Assembly: GCA_902810745.1 (NCBI GenBank)
Contig: CADDYW010000010.1
Span: forward strand, 23,418-87,417
Length of the DNA stretch: 64,000 nucleotides
DNA from: Chloroflexota bacterium
GTDB taxonomy: Bacteria > Chloroflexota > UBA6077 > FW602-bin22 > CADDYW01
Direction: 5' to 3'
Numbering within the stretch: the first letter of the stretch is position 1; every line of letters starts with the position of its first letter. The notes below the pieces were generated by a model that saw nothing but the letters and a program-made list of their open reading frames with translations, was not told the origin of the DNA and did no database searches. The position numbers and the translations under genes were made by a program. Of the stretch, positions 47,276 through 56,954 are shown in pieces.

Positions 47276-48577
47276 ATGACGGCGGCAGATCCATCGCTCG
47301 CGTTCCCCGCGAAGTTTCTTTGGGGAACCGCGACCGCATCCCATCAGGTCGAAGGCAATAATACGAATAACGACTGGTGGGCATGGGAGCAGCAGGACCA
47401 TATCCGCGACGGTACTCGCTCTGATCTCGCCTGCGATCACTATCATCGCTTCCGCGAGGACTTCGAGCTCCTCGCGGCCCTCCACCAGAATGCCCACCGC
47501 CTCTCCCTGGAGTGGTCGCGCATCGAGCCGACACCGGGCTACTTCGATCGGGAGGCGATTCGTCACTACCGCGACGTTCTCGAATGGCTACGGCGCCTGA
47601 ATCTCGAGCCCGTCGTCACCCTCCACCACTTCACCAACCCGCTCTGGCTGAGCAGCAAGGGCGCCTGGGAAACGGTCGAGGTTGTCGACGCGTTTGGACG
47701 CTACGTCGCCAGAGCGGTCGACGCGTTTGGTGACCTCGTTCGCTACTGGGTGACGATCAACGAGCCGGTCGTCTACGCGACCAAGGGCTACCTCGAAGGA
47801 CTCTGGCCACCGGGAAAGCGCAGCTTGCGTCTCCTGGCACAGGTGCTCCACAACATGATCCTCGGGCACGCGCGGGCGACGCGCATCATCCGCGACCGCA
47901 GCCCGCGAACCGACGTGCAGGTCGGCGTCGCACACCATCTGCGCGTCTTCGATCCCTATCGACCGATCCTGCCGGTCGACCACTTTGTCGCCCGTGTTGG
48001 CGAGGCCTTCTTCAACCGCGCGGTCCTGCTCTCGATGCTGAAGGGTCAGTTCCAGTTCCCCTTTGGACGGGGGCCGGTACCCGATGGGCACGATGGGCTC
48101 GACTTCATCGGGCTCAACTACTACTCTCGCGACATGGCCGCGCTGGATTTTCGCTACCCGAGGAACTACTTCGGCAGCTTCTTTCCGCATCCAGATCGAC
48201 CGAAGACGGCGGCGGGCTGGGAGATCTATCCCGAGGGGATCTATCGGCTCCTCAAGTTCCTGGGCCAGTTCGACAAGCCAATCCTGATCACCGAGAACGG
48301 CGTTGCCGACGAGCGCGACGAGCTACGCCCGGCGTTCCTGATCTCCCATCTGCAGCAGATTCACCGGGCGATTCGGGAAGGAGTCCGTGTCGAAGGCTAC
48401 CTGCACTGGTCGGCGCTCGACAACTTCGAGTGGGCCGAAGGGCGCCGCCTCCGCTTCGGGCTGATCCACGTGGATTACGACACGCTCGAGCGCACGGTCA
48501 AGCCGAGTGGCGAGCTGTACGCGAAGATCTGTGCGATGGGCGGCCTCGACGCGGGTATGATCGCGGCGTACACGTAA
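47276..48577 (+). CDS. glycoside hydrolase family 1 (beta-glucosidase/galactosidase type)
   Basis: 433 residues, the usual family 1 length. FLWGTATASHQVEGNNTNNDWW is the N-terminal signature, the acid/base glutamate is in TINEPVVYA, and the nucleophile is in ILITENGVAD. The end GRRLRFGLIHVDYDTLERTVKPSG is typical. It hydrolyses beta-linked hexosides in the cytoplasm; no signal peptide is seen. It stands alone, with no sugar transporter beside it. Confidence 0.95.
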   Translation: MTAADPSLAFPAKFLWGTATASHQVEGNNTNNDWWAWEQQDHIRDGTRSDLACDHYHRFREDFELLAALHQNAHRLSLEWSRIEPTPGYFDREAIRHYRDVLEWLRRLNLEPVVTLHHFTNPLWLSSKGAWETVEVVDAFGRYVARAVDAFGDLVRYWVTINEPVVYATKGYLEGLWPPGKRSLRLLAQVLHNMILGHARATRIIRDRSPRTDVQVGVAHHLRVFDPYRPILPVDHFVARVGEAFFNRAVLLSMLKGQFQFPFGRGPVPDGHDGLDFIGLNYYSRDMAALDFRYPRNYFGSFFPHPDRPKTAAGWEIYPEGIYRLLKFLGQFDKPILITENGVADERDELRPAFLISHLQQIHRAIREGVRVEGYLHWSALDNFEWAEGRRLRFGLIHVDYDTLERTVKPSGELYAKICAMGGLDAGMIAAYT

Positions 48578-48793
48578 CGCGAGATCGAGAGCACGTGGTG
48601 GCCGTGGGCGTAGCAGGGTCAAGGCAGCTGGGCTCCCCGACACTCACCAATCAGCCGACACGTGGGAGCGACCGCTCCGGGCCTTCAGCAGACGTCTGCG
48701 TCTTGTCCCCCCGCTCACACGCGGAGTCTCTGAGTTTCGCCGCGCCGGCTCGCGGTTCCTTGCCTGCGCTCGAAATGGACGGAAAGAAGCCGA

Positions 48794-49294
48794 TCATCCG
48801 CCGGGGGCGTCGCTCGGGCGCGCCAGCGCAGCCCTTACGTCTGCCGCGTGCTCTCGCTCGTGCTGGGCGATCTCTCGAATCACCATATGAACCGTGCCAG
48901 GCGCTCCCCACGGCGCCACCAGCTCGCCGGCTGCCGTGGTCGCGTCGAATCGGCCGAGCGCTTCTTTCAGCCGCGTGCGCGCCGCCTCCCACGTGGCCCA
49001 GACCGCGGCAACGTCGGCGTTCGCCCAGCGCTCGTGAGTCTGATGGTTGTAGACATCATCGGAGACAAAGTCGGGGATCTGATACAACTCGCCGCGCAGG
49101 AATGCCTCCAGCGATCGCCTGGCTTCTTCATCCCAGGCAGCGACGTGGGCGATCACATCACGCACGCGCCAGCCCGAATCCCGATAGACGATCTCGTTCG
49201 CTACCGCGAGGCTCGCGACGGCGCACATCTCCTCGCGTGCGCGATCCAGCAGGTCGACCAGCTGCGTCCGCTCGGCGAGCCAACCATTCGACAT
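48794..49294 (-). CDS. DinB-like four-helix bundle protein
   Basis: 166 residues with the DinB/YfiT pattern: an early helix ERTQLVDLLDRAREEM, then DVIAHVAAWDEEARRS with the first His, and the late HMVIREIAQHEREHAADV with two more. The three histidines would hold a metal ion. Members include thiol-dependent transferases and stress-induced proteins. It follows glcF on the minus strand by 20 bases. Confidence 0.8.
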   Translation of the reverse strand: MSNGWLAERTQLVDLLDRAREEMCAVASLAVANEIVYRDSGWRVRDVIAHVAAWDEEARRSLEAFLRGELYQIPDFVSDDVYNHQTHERWANADVAAVWATWEAARTRLKEALGRFDATTAAGELVAPWGAPGTVHMVIREIAQHEREHAADVRAALARPSDAPGG

Positions 49295-49314
49295 CTCGGT
49301 AATCCGTCTGAAGC

Positions 49315-50622
49315 CTAGCTCTTCCGGGCGCGGTAGGCACGATCCAGTAGATCGACGAGGTGGATCGTCTCCATCGGCAATCTGCGCTGGCGCACGCCGT
49401 GCGCCAGCTGGATCAGGCAGCCCGGGTTGCCCGCCACGATGATCTGAGCGTTCGTCGCCGCTACGTGGTTCATCTTGCGCTCGAGAAGCTGCATCGACAG
49501 GTCGAACTGGGTGATGTTGTAGATGCCTGCGCTGCCACAGCAGGTGTCGGCTTCTTGCATCTCGACCAGCTCCAGCCCGGGGATCATCTGGAGCAGCTCG
49601 CGGGGCTGAGCGCTGATCTTCTGCCCGTGGACGAGGTGGCAGGCGTCCTGATAGGTCACGCGACGGCGAATCTCGCCAAAGTCACGATTCAGCTCGATCG
49701 AGGCGAGGAATTCGGAGATGTCACGCACGCGCGAGCTGAACCGGTGCGCGCGCTCGGCCCAGCGCTCGTCGTCGGCCAGAAGGTGGTGGTACTCCTTGAG
49801 CGTCGAGCCGCAGCCAGCCGCGTTGATGATGTAATAGTCGGCACCGGTCTTCTCGAACAGGGCGATGTTGCGGCGGGCCAGCGCCCGCGCCGTCTCGCGC
49901 TCGCCGCCGTGCGTATGCAGCGCGCCGCAGCAGGCCTGCCCCCGTGGCACGATCACCTCGCAGCCGTTCATCGCCAGCACGCGAGCGGTCGCCGCGTTGG
50001 TCAGGCTGAAAAACTGCTCCTGGACGCAGCCGGTGATCAGCGCGACCCGGTGCACCCGCGTGCCCCGCGCCGGGATCACCTCCGGCAGGCTCGCCTTCAC
50101 GATGCCTCCCTGCATCCGTGGAAGAAGCGCCTCCAACCTGCCAAGGTTTAGCGGAAGTCTGTGCAGGATACCGCTGGCGCGCACCAGGGTCTGCAATCCA
50201 CTCTTCTGGTAGAACCGCGCGGCGATCCCCATTGCTTCCAGGAGTAGCGGGGTGGTGAAGACGCGATTGAGAACGATCTCTCTGAGTACTCGCTCGGTCT
50301 CGCTGGTCGGTGGAATCACCGCGCGCGCCGCCTCGAGGAGCCGACCATACTGAACCCCGGAGGGACAGGCCGTCTCACACGCGCGGCAGTTCAGGCAGCG
50401 ATCGATGTGAAGCTGGAAGTTGTCGTCCAGGACGCTGATCTTGCCGTCGTGGAGCATCCGCATCTGGTAGATGCGCCCACGCGGCGAGTCCAGCTCCGAT
50501 CCGAGGAGCTTGTAGGTTGGACAGTATGGCAGGCAGAGCCCGCAGTGGACGCACGCGCGGATCAGGCTGCGATCGACGAAATCAAACCGGGCCTGGCCAT
50601 TCTGATGGATTTCGATTGCCAT
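49315..50622 (-). CDS. glcF: glycolate oxidase iron-sulfur subunit
   Basis: 435 residues. Two [4Fe-4S] sites are near the N-terminus, CVHCGLCLPYCPTY and CLNCRACETACPSG. The C-terminal half contains two CCG-type domains, GQACCGALHTHGG and ADTCCGSAGIYN. It passes electrons from the flavin subunits of the glycolate/D-lactate dehydrogenase complex toward the membrane. ATG 50622 follows AGGAGACGAC and is 11 bases after the glcE stop. Confidence 0.95.
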   Translation of the reverse strand: MAIEIHQNGQARFDFVDRSLIRACVHCGLCLPYCPTYKLLGSELDSPRGRIYQMRMLHDGKISVLDDNFQLHIDRCLNCRACETACPSGVQYGRLLEAARAVIPPTSETERVLREIVLNRVFTTPLLLEAMGIAARFYQKSGLQTLVRASGILHRLPLNLGRLEALLPRMQGGIVKASLPEVIPARGTRVHRVALITGCVQEQFFSLTNAATARVLAMNGCEVIVPRGQACCGALHTHGGERETARALARRNIALFEKTGADYYIINAAGCGSTLKEYHHLLADDERWAERAHRFSSRVRDISEFLASIELNRDFGEIRRRVTYQDACHLVHGQKISAQPRELLQMIPGLELVEMQEADTCCGSAGIYNITQFDLSMQLLERKMNHVAATNAQIIVAGNPGCLIQLAHGVRQRRLPMETIHLVDLLDRAYRARKS

Positions 50623-50633
50623 CCAGTCGTCTC

Positions 50634-52004
50634 CTAAATTCCACCGACGAACCGGCCCGGATTCATCACCGCGCGCGGATCGAGTGCTTCCTTCAGTCGT
50701 CGCATAATCGATAATGCCGGTCCCACCTCGCCCCAGACGTCGAGGTGATCCTTCAGGGCGCGGGGGCACGCCTCGACGACCAGACTGCCACCACGCTGCT
50801 GACAGAGACCACGCAACCCCTGCAGACTCTGCGCGGTTTCTGCCCAGTATCCGTCGATCGCACCGGCCTGCGGTCCTGTCCAGTCAAGGTAAAGCACTCC
50901 GCTACCCGCGCGACCGCTGATCGCAGGATCGCCACCAAACGACTGCCGACGGGCTTCGATCGCCCGCACAACCTCCGGCACGTACGACGGCGGAACTGAC
51001 ATCTTCACGCGAATCACGTTCGCTGCTTCGGCACGCGCCGGCCGCTCGGCAACCTGTGCCCAGAAGCGGTCTGATACCTCGTCGGCGAAGTCGACGATGG
51101 CAGTCGCGCCGGCCTCCGCGTAGAGCTTCTTCAGGTCATCTCGCTGCCGAAACACTGCCCGTCCTGGCGCTGTCCCCAACGTGGCGACGAGGTAGCCGCT
51201 CTGCCCATCGGGTAGGCCCGCGACGTCAAGGTCGCCCGCCGCCTTCACGTTCAGCAGGTCGATGGCCGTCGGCATCAGAGGCGATCGAACGATCTTCTGA
51301 ACGACCTGGCCAATCTGATCGATCCGGGCAAAATGGCCGACGACCGTCGTCTGCGCGGCGGGTCGTGGCGTGACCTTGAAGGTGGCCTCGACGATGAGGA
51401 CGAGCGTGCCGAGCGAGCCGATGTAGAGCTTGTTCAGATCGTAGCCAGCGACGTTCTTCACGACGCGACCACCGGCCTTGGTTACCGTCCCGATCGTGGT
51501 CGCGACGCGGGTACCAATCACGAGATCGCGCGCCGACCCGAGACCGAAACGACGCGGCCCACTCGCATTGGCGGCGATAACGCCGCCGATCGTGGTTCGC
51601 TCCCCGTGAGGCGGATCCAGCGCGAGGAATTGCCCGCCTTCAGCCAGCCGGGCCTGTAGCGCGGCGAGGCCGATCCCGGCCTCGACGGTGACAGTCAGAT
51701 TCGCGGGAGCGTAGTCGACGACCCTGCTCAATCGCTCGGTCGAGACGATCAGATCGCAGGCACGCGGCGGATTGCCCAGACCAACGCGCGTTCCCGCGCC
51801 GCGCGGCGAGACCGCCAGCCCGAGCCGATCGGCGACGGCCAGGGCTTTCGCCGCCTCGTCATAGGTAGCCGGCCAGCAGATTGCACTCGGCTGAACACCA
51901 TCCACGGCGTAGGCGATCCGTTCTTCGTCGCCAAGCTCGCGCCAGGCGACTCCAGCCGCACCCAACCCCGCCGCCAGGCCTGCCCGATCGAGAACGTCGC
52001 TCAT
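50634..52004 (-). CDS. glcE: glycolate oxidase FAD-binding subunit GlcE
   Basis: 456 residues. The PCMH-type FAD domain has AVSPRGAGTRVGLG, then TVEAGIGLAALQARLAEGG and RFGLGSARDLVIGTRVAT. It is shorter than GlcD in the catalytic half, as usual for GlcE. It lies between glcD and glcF, with gaps of six and eleven bases. Confidence 0.93.
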   Translation of the reverse strand: MSDVLDRAGLAAGLGAAGVAWRELGDEERIAYAVDGVQPSAICWPATYDEAAKALAVADRLGLAVSPRGAGTRVGLGNPPRACDLIVSTERLSRVVDYAPANLTVTVEAGIGLAALQARLAEGGQFLALDPPHGERTTIGGVIAANASGPRRFGLGSARDLVIGTRVATTIGTVTKAGGRVVKNVAGYDLNKLYIGSLGTLVLIVEATFKVTPRPAAQTTVVGHFARIDQIGQVVQKIVRSPLMPTAIDLLNVKAAGDLDVAGLPDGQSGYLVATLGTAPGRAVFRQRDDLKKLYAEAGATAIVDFADEVSDRFWAQVAERPARAEAANVIRVKMSVPPSYVPEVVRAIEARRQSFGGDPAISGRAGSGVLYLDWTGPQAGAIDGYWAETAQSLQGLRGLCQQRGGSLVVEACPRALKDHLDVWGEVGPALSIMRRLKEALDPRAVMNPGRFVGGI

Positions 52005-52010
52005 CTCGAC

Positions 52011-53447
52011 TCACCAACCAACTGCTGCAAAACGCCCGGCCCGTCCAAGCTGTGGATTCCAGCACTTTCCCGGCGTGGGGAAGATCTTGCCCGGGTTGAA
52101 GAGCCCGAGCGGATCCATCGTCTCTTTGATGAGATGCATCCAGTCCAGATCGTCGTCGTTGAAGGTCAGACACATCATCTCGCGCTTCTCGAAGCCGATG
52201 CCGTGCTCTCCGGTCAGCGCACCGCCCACGTCGGCGCAGACTGAAAGAATCTCGTAGCCCATCTCACGGACTTTATCCTCCTCGCCGGGAATCTCCGAAT
52301 CGAAGAGGACCAGCGGATGCAGGTTGCCATCCCCGGCGTGGAAGACATTGGCGATGCGGAGGCCAAAGCGTCGACTGATCTCGTCAATGCGCTCGAGAAC
52401 TTCCGGCAGCTTGTCGCGTGGTACGCAGCCATCCATCGTGTAGAAATCGGGGCTGATCCGTCCCATCGCGCTGAACGCGCCTTTCCGGCCGAGCCAGAGC
52501 AGGTTGCGCTCTTTGGCGGTCTTGGCGATTCGAATCTCGCGAGCATTATTCCGATTGCAGACGGCGTTGATCGCCTCCATCTGCTCGTCGATTCCCTCGG
52601 CGAGCCCTTCGATCTCGATCAGCAAGACCGCCCCCGCGTCAGTCGGATAGCCCGCGTGGACTGCCGCCTCGACCGCCTGAATCGAAAGGTGGTCCATCAT
52701 CTCGATCGCCGCGGGCACGATCCCGGCGGCGATGACGCCGGAGACCGCAGCGCTCGCATCGTCGATCCTCTCGAAAACGGCGAGCAGCGTTTTCACCGAC
52801 TCGGCAAGCGGCGCGAGCCGCACCACTGCCCGCGTCACGATGCCGAACGTCCCTTCTGATCCGACGATGAGCCCGGTCAGATCGTAGCCTGGCGGATCAA
52901 GCGCCTTCCCCCCGACCTCGATGACCTCGCCATCCGAGGTCACGAACTCCAGGCCCAGCACGTGGTTCGTCGTGACGCCATACAGGAGGGTGTGAGGTCC
53001 GCCGGAGTTCTCGCCGACGTTCCCGCCAATCGTGCAGGCCTTCTGGCTGGAGGGATCTGGAATGTACTGGAGACCGTACGGAGCAACCGCCTGACTGAGA
53101 TGGAGATTCACGACGCCGGGCTCGACGACCGCCCGCAGATTCTCCAGGTCCACCTCACAAATGTGGTTCATCTTGGAGAAGATCACCAGTACGCCGCCTT
53201 CAAGCGGAATCGCTCCACCGCTGAGTCCGGTGCCGGCACCACGGGCAGTGCACGGCACCTTTTCGCGCACGCACAGCTTGACGATCTCGGCCACCTGGGC
53301 GGCACTCGTCGGAAAGACGACAGCCTGGGGCAGCGCCCTGTCAATCGAGGCGTCGTACTGATACAGCATCAGATCATAATCTTGCCAGACGACGTTCTCT
53401 GGCCCGACAATCGCTTCGAGCTGCTGAGCGAGCGCGCGGCGGTCCAT
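52011..53447 (-). CDS. glcD: glycolate oxidase subunit GlcD (FAD-linked)
   Basis: 478 residues from ATG 53447. The PCMH domain carries CTARGAGTGLSGGAIPLEGGV and GENSGGPHTLLYGVTTNHVLGL. The C-terminal FAD-oxidase domain ends with ADVGGALTGEHGIGFEKREMM. It oxidises glycolate or D-lactate to the 2-oxoacid. The frame is open for another 86 codons upstream, but that part has no homology and the family starts at MDRRALAQQLEAIVG. It is the first gene of a four-gene minus-strand block glcD-glcE-glcF-dinB. Confidence 0.95.
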   Translation of the reverse strand: MDRRALAQQLEAIVGPENVVWQDYDLMLYQYDASIDRALPQAVVFPTSAAQVAEIVKLCVREKVPCTARGAGTGLSGGAIPLEGGVLVIFSKMNHICEVDLENLRAVVEPGVVNLHLSQAVAPYGLQYIPDPSSQKACTIGGNVGENSGGPHTLLYGVTTNHVLGLEFVTSDGEVIEVGGKALDPPGYDLTGLIVGSEGTFGIVTRAVVRLAPLAESVKTLLAVFERIDDASAAVSGVIAAGIVPAAIEMMDHLSIQAVEAAVHAGYPTDAGAVLLIEIEGLAEGIDEQMEAINAVCNRNNAREIRIAKTAKERNLLWLGRKGAFSAMGRISPDFYTMDGCVPRDKLPEVLERIDEISRRFGLRIANVFHAGDGNLHPLVLFDSEIPGEEDKVREMGYEILSVCADVGGALTGEHGIGFEKREMMCLTFNDDDLDWMHLIKETMDPLGLFNPGKIFPTPGKCWNPQLGRAGRFAAVGW

Positions 53448-53551
53448 CGGCTCTTTGCCTCCCGGGGAAACTGGCGCCTGCTTGAGCAAGACAGGAAAAC
53501 CCTCGCCGGCGCCATGGTAGCGCCGCCTAAACCGCCTGTCAATTCGCGTCT

Positions 53552-54223
53552 CTACTCGAACGCGACGATCCGCACCGGAAACGCGTCCAGTCCGCGGACC
53601 GGGATCGGCAACGCGCAGACGAAGACGCGCGGCTGGGAAAGCTCGTCCAGATTCGCGACGTTCTCGATGAAGGGAATGTCGTGGCCGAGCAGCACCAGGT
53701 GGCAATCGAGGTGACCGGGCGTCTGGGGACCCTCTAACCCGGACAGGTCGGTCCCGACGAGCTTGACTCCCCGATCGACGAGAAACCGCATCGCATCCGC
53801 GGTCAGGCTCGGCCGGTGGTCGTACTCCGGCGACGCGCGGCGGTCGGCAAAACCAGTGCGCAGCAGCACGATATCACCCGATCTGATCCCGCCGGCCCGC
53901 GCCGCGATCGCTTCCATCTCCGAGGCGCCGATCAGGCTATCCAACGGTAGTTCGCCCAGGTCCAGGACCACCGCCTCGCCGATCAGCCGCTCCAACGGAA
54001 TGCTTCCGAGGTCGCGTCCATTTTCGAAGCAGTGATACGGCGCCTCGATGTGCGTGCCGATGTGGCTGATGGTCTGAACCCGGTGCATGACGTACCAGGG
54101 GTGATCGACCGGCTCGTGCGGCGTTAGCTCTTCGGTCCGATGCCGCTCGATCTCCAGCGGCCGTCCGCCCTCACCCGGCACGAGCGGAAGGGTCAGGTCG
54201 ATGATTCGCCGATAGTTGATCAC
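53552..54223 (-). CDS. cyclase-family protein (kynurenine-formamidase-like metal hydrolase)
   Basis: 223 residues from GTG 54223 after GGGGGA. The signature SHIGTHIEAPYH (HxGTHxE) binds the metal. IIDLTLPLVPGEGG opens the chain and GTDLSGLEGPQTPGHLDCHLVLLG carries the second metal region. Family members hydrolyse N-formylkynurenine, isatin and similar amides. It is 104 bases upstream of glcD on the same strand. Confidence 0.9.
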   Translation of the reverse strand: MINYRRIIDLTLPLVPGEGGRPLEIERHRTEELTPHEPVDHPWYVMHRVQTISHIGTHIEAPYHCFENGRDLGSIPLERLIGEAVVLDLGELPLDSLIGASEMEAIAARAGGIRSGDIVLLRTGFADRRASPEYDHRPSLTADAMRFLVDRGVKLVGTDLSGLEGPQTPGHLDCHLVLLGHDIPFIENVANLDELSQPRVFVCALPIPVRGLDAFPVRIVAFE

Positions 54224-54281
54224 GTTTCTTCCCCCTTGATCGCACGCCTGAGCTCGTCTCACTGTGAGGTCGCCCCCGGGC

Positions 54282-55070
54282 TTACGAGAGCTCGATCCAC
54301 TCTCCGCGCTTCGGGAGATGGAGTCGATCGGTCAGCCCTGCTCGCCTGAAGGCTTCGACGAGGGTATCGGCCCCCTGGGTGAAGTGCGCCCAGTCCTCGA
54401 AGTGCAGAGGAACGACGTGGCGGGCGCCGAGGATCCGGGCTGCCTCAGCGGCCGCATCGCTGGGCAGCGTCAGGAAGGCGTCGCCAAGCAGTGCCGTCTG
54501 CGCGCCGCCCGCGAATAACACCGCCACGTCTACGCTCCCCATCCGCTGAGCGATGGCCCGGACGACGTCGAGCGAGGCATTGTCGCCACTGATATACACC
54601 GTCGGCAGGCGCTCTCCGGACAGCACAAACCCGGTAACCTCGCCGACGAGATGCTCGGAGCCGGAGAGACCATGCAGGGCCGGCACGGCAGCTATTCGCA
54701 GCGCACCGCTACCCGGTCTCGGCAGGTCGAGGTGTTCCCAGCTCGGCAATGCCCGCACGTTGCTGTCGAGCCGCTCGCGTCCGGAGATGGTCGAGATGAC
54801 GAGCGGCACCCTCTTCAGGAGCTCCCGGCCGAGATGGTCGAGGTTATCCGGATGCTGATCGTGGGACAACAGCACGGCGTCGATCGAGCCGATATCCTCG
54901 GGACCGAGAGCCGGCCCGCTCGTCTTGGTCAGAGCGCGGCTGCCGATCGGATAGCGACCGGGAGGATCGAACGTCGGATCCGACAGAAAGCGAAGGCCAC
55001 CGATTTCTACAACCGCCGTCGGCCCGCCCACGTAACAGATCCTCACCTTCCCTGTAGTAGTACTGGTCAT
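54282..55070 (-). CDS. MBL-fold metallo-hydrolase (UlaG/RomA-like)
   Basis: 262 residues. YVGGPTAVVEIGGLRFLSDPTF is the opening of the fold. The metal motif is altered to LLSHDQHPDNLDHLGRELL, so the usual HxHxDH reads SHDQHPDN. Later histidines are in PALHGLSG and VVPLHFEDWAHF. It resembles the zinc-dependent phosphodiesterase-like YtnP/UlaG groups. It ends 58 bases before the cyclase gene on the same strand. Confidence 0.85.
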   Translation of the reverse strand: MTSTTTGKVRICYVGGPTAVVEIGGLRFLSDPTFDPPGRYPIGSRALTKTSGPALGPEDIGSIDAVLLSHDQHPDNLDHLGRELLKRVPLVISTISGRERLDSNVRALPSWEHLDLPRPGSGALRIAAVPALHGLSGSEHLVGEVTGFVLSGERLPTVYISGDNASLDVVRAIAQRMGSVDVAVLFAGGAQTALLGDAFLTLPSDAAAEAARILGARHVVPLHFEDWAHFTQGADTLVEAFRRAGLTDRLHLPKRGEWIELS

Positions 55071-55274
55071 CTCGCGTCGCCTCCTGTGCCTGAATTGTCG
55101 ACCGAGGGTCTCGCGGCGTCAATGGCCACGTCGAGATCAACCGGCCGGTCGAGATTCTCTCACGCCACGGGCGCGATTCGGCTCGGCTTCAGCCTCGGCG
55201 ATGATCGATTTTTACCATTGACGGAGCTTGACGGAATCACTACCCTATGAGCATCCTGCGCAGAGGAGGGTACG

Positions 55275-55562
55275 ATGAGCCTGTGGGATTCGGTGCGGCG
55301 CGGAGCAAGTCGCGCGGCGGCGGAGGCCGAGAGGCAGGCAACGATCGCCAAGCTCAGCATGGAAGTCAACTCGACCAAGGGCAAGATCAAGGACAAGCTC
55401 GAAGAGATGGGAAAGATCTCCCTTGATCTGTACCGCCAGGGAACGATCGATCACGCCTCGCTCGAGCCGATCGTCATGGAGATCAGCAACCTGGAATCTC
55501 GGATCAAGGAGCTCGAGGATCAGATCACGGCGCAGAAGACGGCGCCGCCGAGCAGCTCTTAA
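55275..55562 (+). CDS. small coiled-coil protein
   Basis: 95 residues. The N-terminal VRRGASRAAAEAERQATIAKL and central VNSTKGKIKDKLEEMGKISLDL are helical and charged, and SNLESRIKELEDQITAQK at the end forms a leucine-type coiled coil. It matches the helical part of zinc-ribbon proteins that are common in Chloroflexota and Firmicutes, but the ribbon cysteines are missing. AGAGGAGGG precedes the ATG. Confidence 0.7.
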   Translation: MSLWDSVRRGASRAAAEAERQATIAKLSMEVNSTKGKIKDKLEEMGKISLDLYRQGTIDHASLEPIVMEISNLESRIKELEDQITAQKTAPPSSS

Positions 55563-55602
55563 TCGTCTGCCCCTGGCCGAACTCTGACCGTTGGAGGACG
55601 AC

Positions 55603-56235
55603 GTGGACGCTAACGTTCGGTCAACGCGCGGGGATGAGTACATCCTCGACACGCCGCGCCTGCGCGAGTTCATCGAAGCGGTCGAGGACGTGCGCCACCG
55701 GGTCGCCGATCCGCACGCGGTCATCACTGCCATTCGTCCGCATTTTGCCAGGCTCCTGGCCGATCAATCCTGGCTTCCCCATCGCTACCAGGAGATTGCC
55801 GAGGAGAGCGGGATGGGGCGTGGGATCGGAACCTGGCTCCTCTATCGAGCTGGCGACGGTGGACTCGCCTTCTCGTCGCTGGTCGTGCCCCCTGGCGCCG
55901 AGACGCCGGTCCACGATCATCTCGCCTGGGGGCTGGTCGGCCTGTACCGAGGCGAGCAGGAGGAGGACGTCTTCATCCGACGGGACGACGGCTCGCGAGA
56001 CGGTCGGGCCGACCTCGATCTGGCCGAGCGCAAAACGTTGAAACCGGGCGACTTCTACGAGCTGCTGCCCGAGAACGACATCCACCGCGTCCGGACGATC
56101 TCGAACGTGACCTCGGTGTCTCTCCACCTGCTCGGCAATGATAACGGCTGCATCTGGCGTCATCGCTTCCACCCGGACGAGCACCGCGTCGAGCCGTTCC
56201 GGTCCGGGTACGTCAACGTCGAGTGCGCGAGATAG
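55603..56235 (+). CDS. cupin-fold protein of the cysteine-dioxygenase-like group
   Basis: 210 residues. The cupin motifs are VPPGAETPVHDHLAWGLVGLYRGEQEE (metal ligands His-x-His) and NDIHRVRTISNVTSVSLHLLG (third His). The length and an N-terminal helical part fit the cysteine/3-mercaptopropionate dioxygenase-like group; whether it oxidises a thiol is not shown. The start GTG 55603 has GGAGG six bases before it. It is 40 bases after the coiled-coil gene. Confidence 0.82.
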   Translation: MDANVRSTRGDEYILDTPRLREFIEAVEDVRHRVADPHAVITAIRPHFARLLADQSWLPHRYQEIAEESGMGRGIGTWLLYRAGDGGLAFSSLVVPPGAETPVHDHLAWGLVGLYRGEQEEDVFIRRDDGSRDGRADLDLAERKTLKPGDFYELLPENDIHRVRTISNVTSVSLHLLGNDNGCIWRHRFHPDEHRVEPFRSGYVNVECAR

Positions 56236-56432
56236 ACTCGCCTTGCGATCGCCGGACCAAGGGTGAATCTATACGCCAGCGGGTCTGTTCTCCGGTACCT
56301 TGTGTCAATCCGCCGCGATTGCGCCGCAAAATAGCCTGAACTCAATGCAATCGAGCGGCTCGGGAGAAGCCGTGGCTGTGGCCTGCCCGTATGAATGGCA
56401 TCGCATCAGATTTCGAAAAAGGAAAACCTGGA

Positions 56433-56903
56433 ATGACGGACACGCGGAAGTCGGCGAAGACCACGGCTGGCAAGGCGTCCAAGGGATTCACGGACGAGGA
56501 ACGAGCCGCGATGAGGGAACGGGCCCAAGAGCTGAAGGCGGCCGCGCGCCGGGGCCCACGCGCGAGCAGGGCGGACGGGGAAAGCGACGTACTCGCGAAG
56601 ATCGCCGAGATGTCAGAACCGGATCGCACCATGGCCGAGCGGCTCCACGCCATCATCAAAGCCAGCGCGCCAGACCTGTCGCCGCGAACCTGGTACGGGA
56701 TGCCCGCGTACGCCAAGGACGGCAACGTCGTCTGCTTCTTCCAGAGCGCCCAGAAGTTCAACACGCGGTACGCGACGCTCGGCTTCAGCGACAAGGCGAA
56801 TCTCGACGAGGGCACCATGTGGCCGACCGCCTTCGCGCTGAAGGAGCTGACTGCCGCCGACGAGGCAAGGATCGCGGCACTCGTGAGGAAGGCGGTGAGC
56901 TGA
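56433..56903 (+). CDS. DUF1801/YdhG-like protein
   Basis: 156 residues. The first 60 are lysine/arginine-rich and probably disordered ([18 protein letters not shown]). The DUF1801 domain follows, with [18 protein letters not shown] text (here [22 protein letters not shown]). Members include frataxin-like iron chaperones and uncharacterised stress proteins. ATG 56433 follows AAAGGAAAA; an earlier in-frame ATG at 56391 is less likely. Confidence 0.8.
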   Translation: MTDTRKSAKTTAGKASKGFTDEERAAMRERAQELKAAARRGPRASRADGESDVLAKIAEMSEPDRTMAERLHAIIKASAPDLSPRTWYGMPAYAKDGNVVCFFQSAQKFNTRYATLGFSDKANLDEGTMWPTAFALKELTAADEARIAALVRKAVS

Positions 56904-56954
56904 GGACTCGGCGCCGCGCGTAGCCAGCAAGCCAGGCAGGGGTTGAGCGCCAGT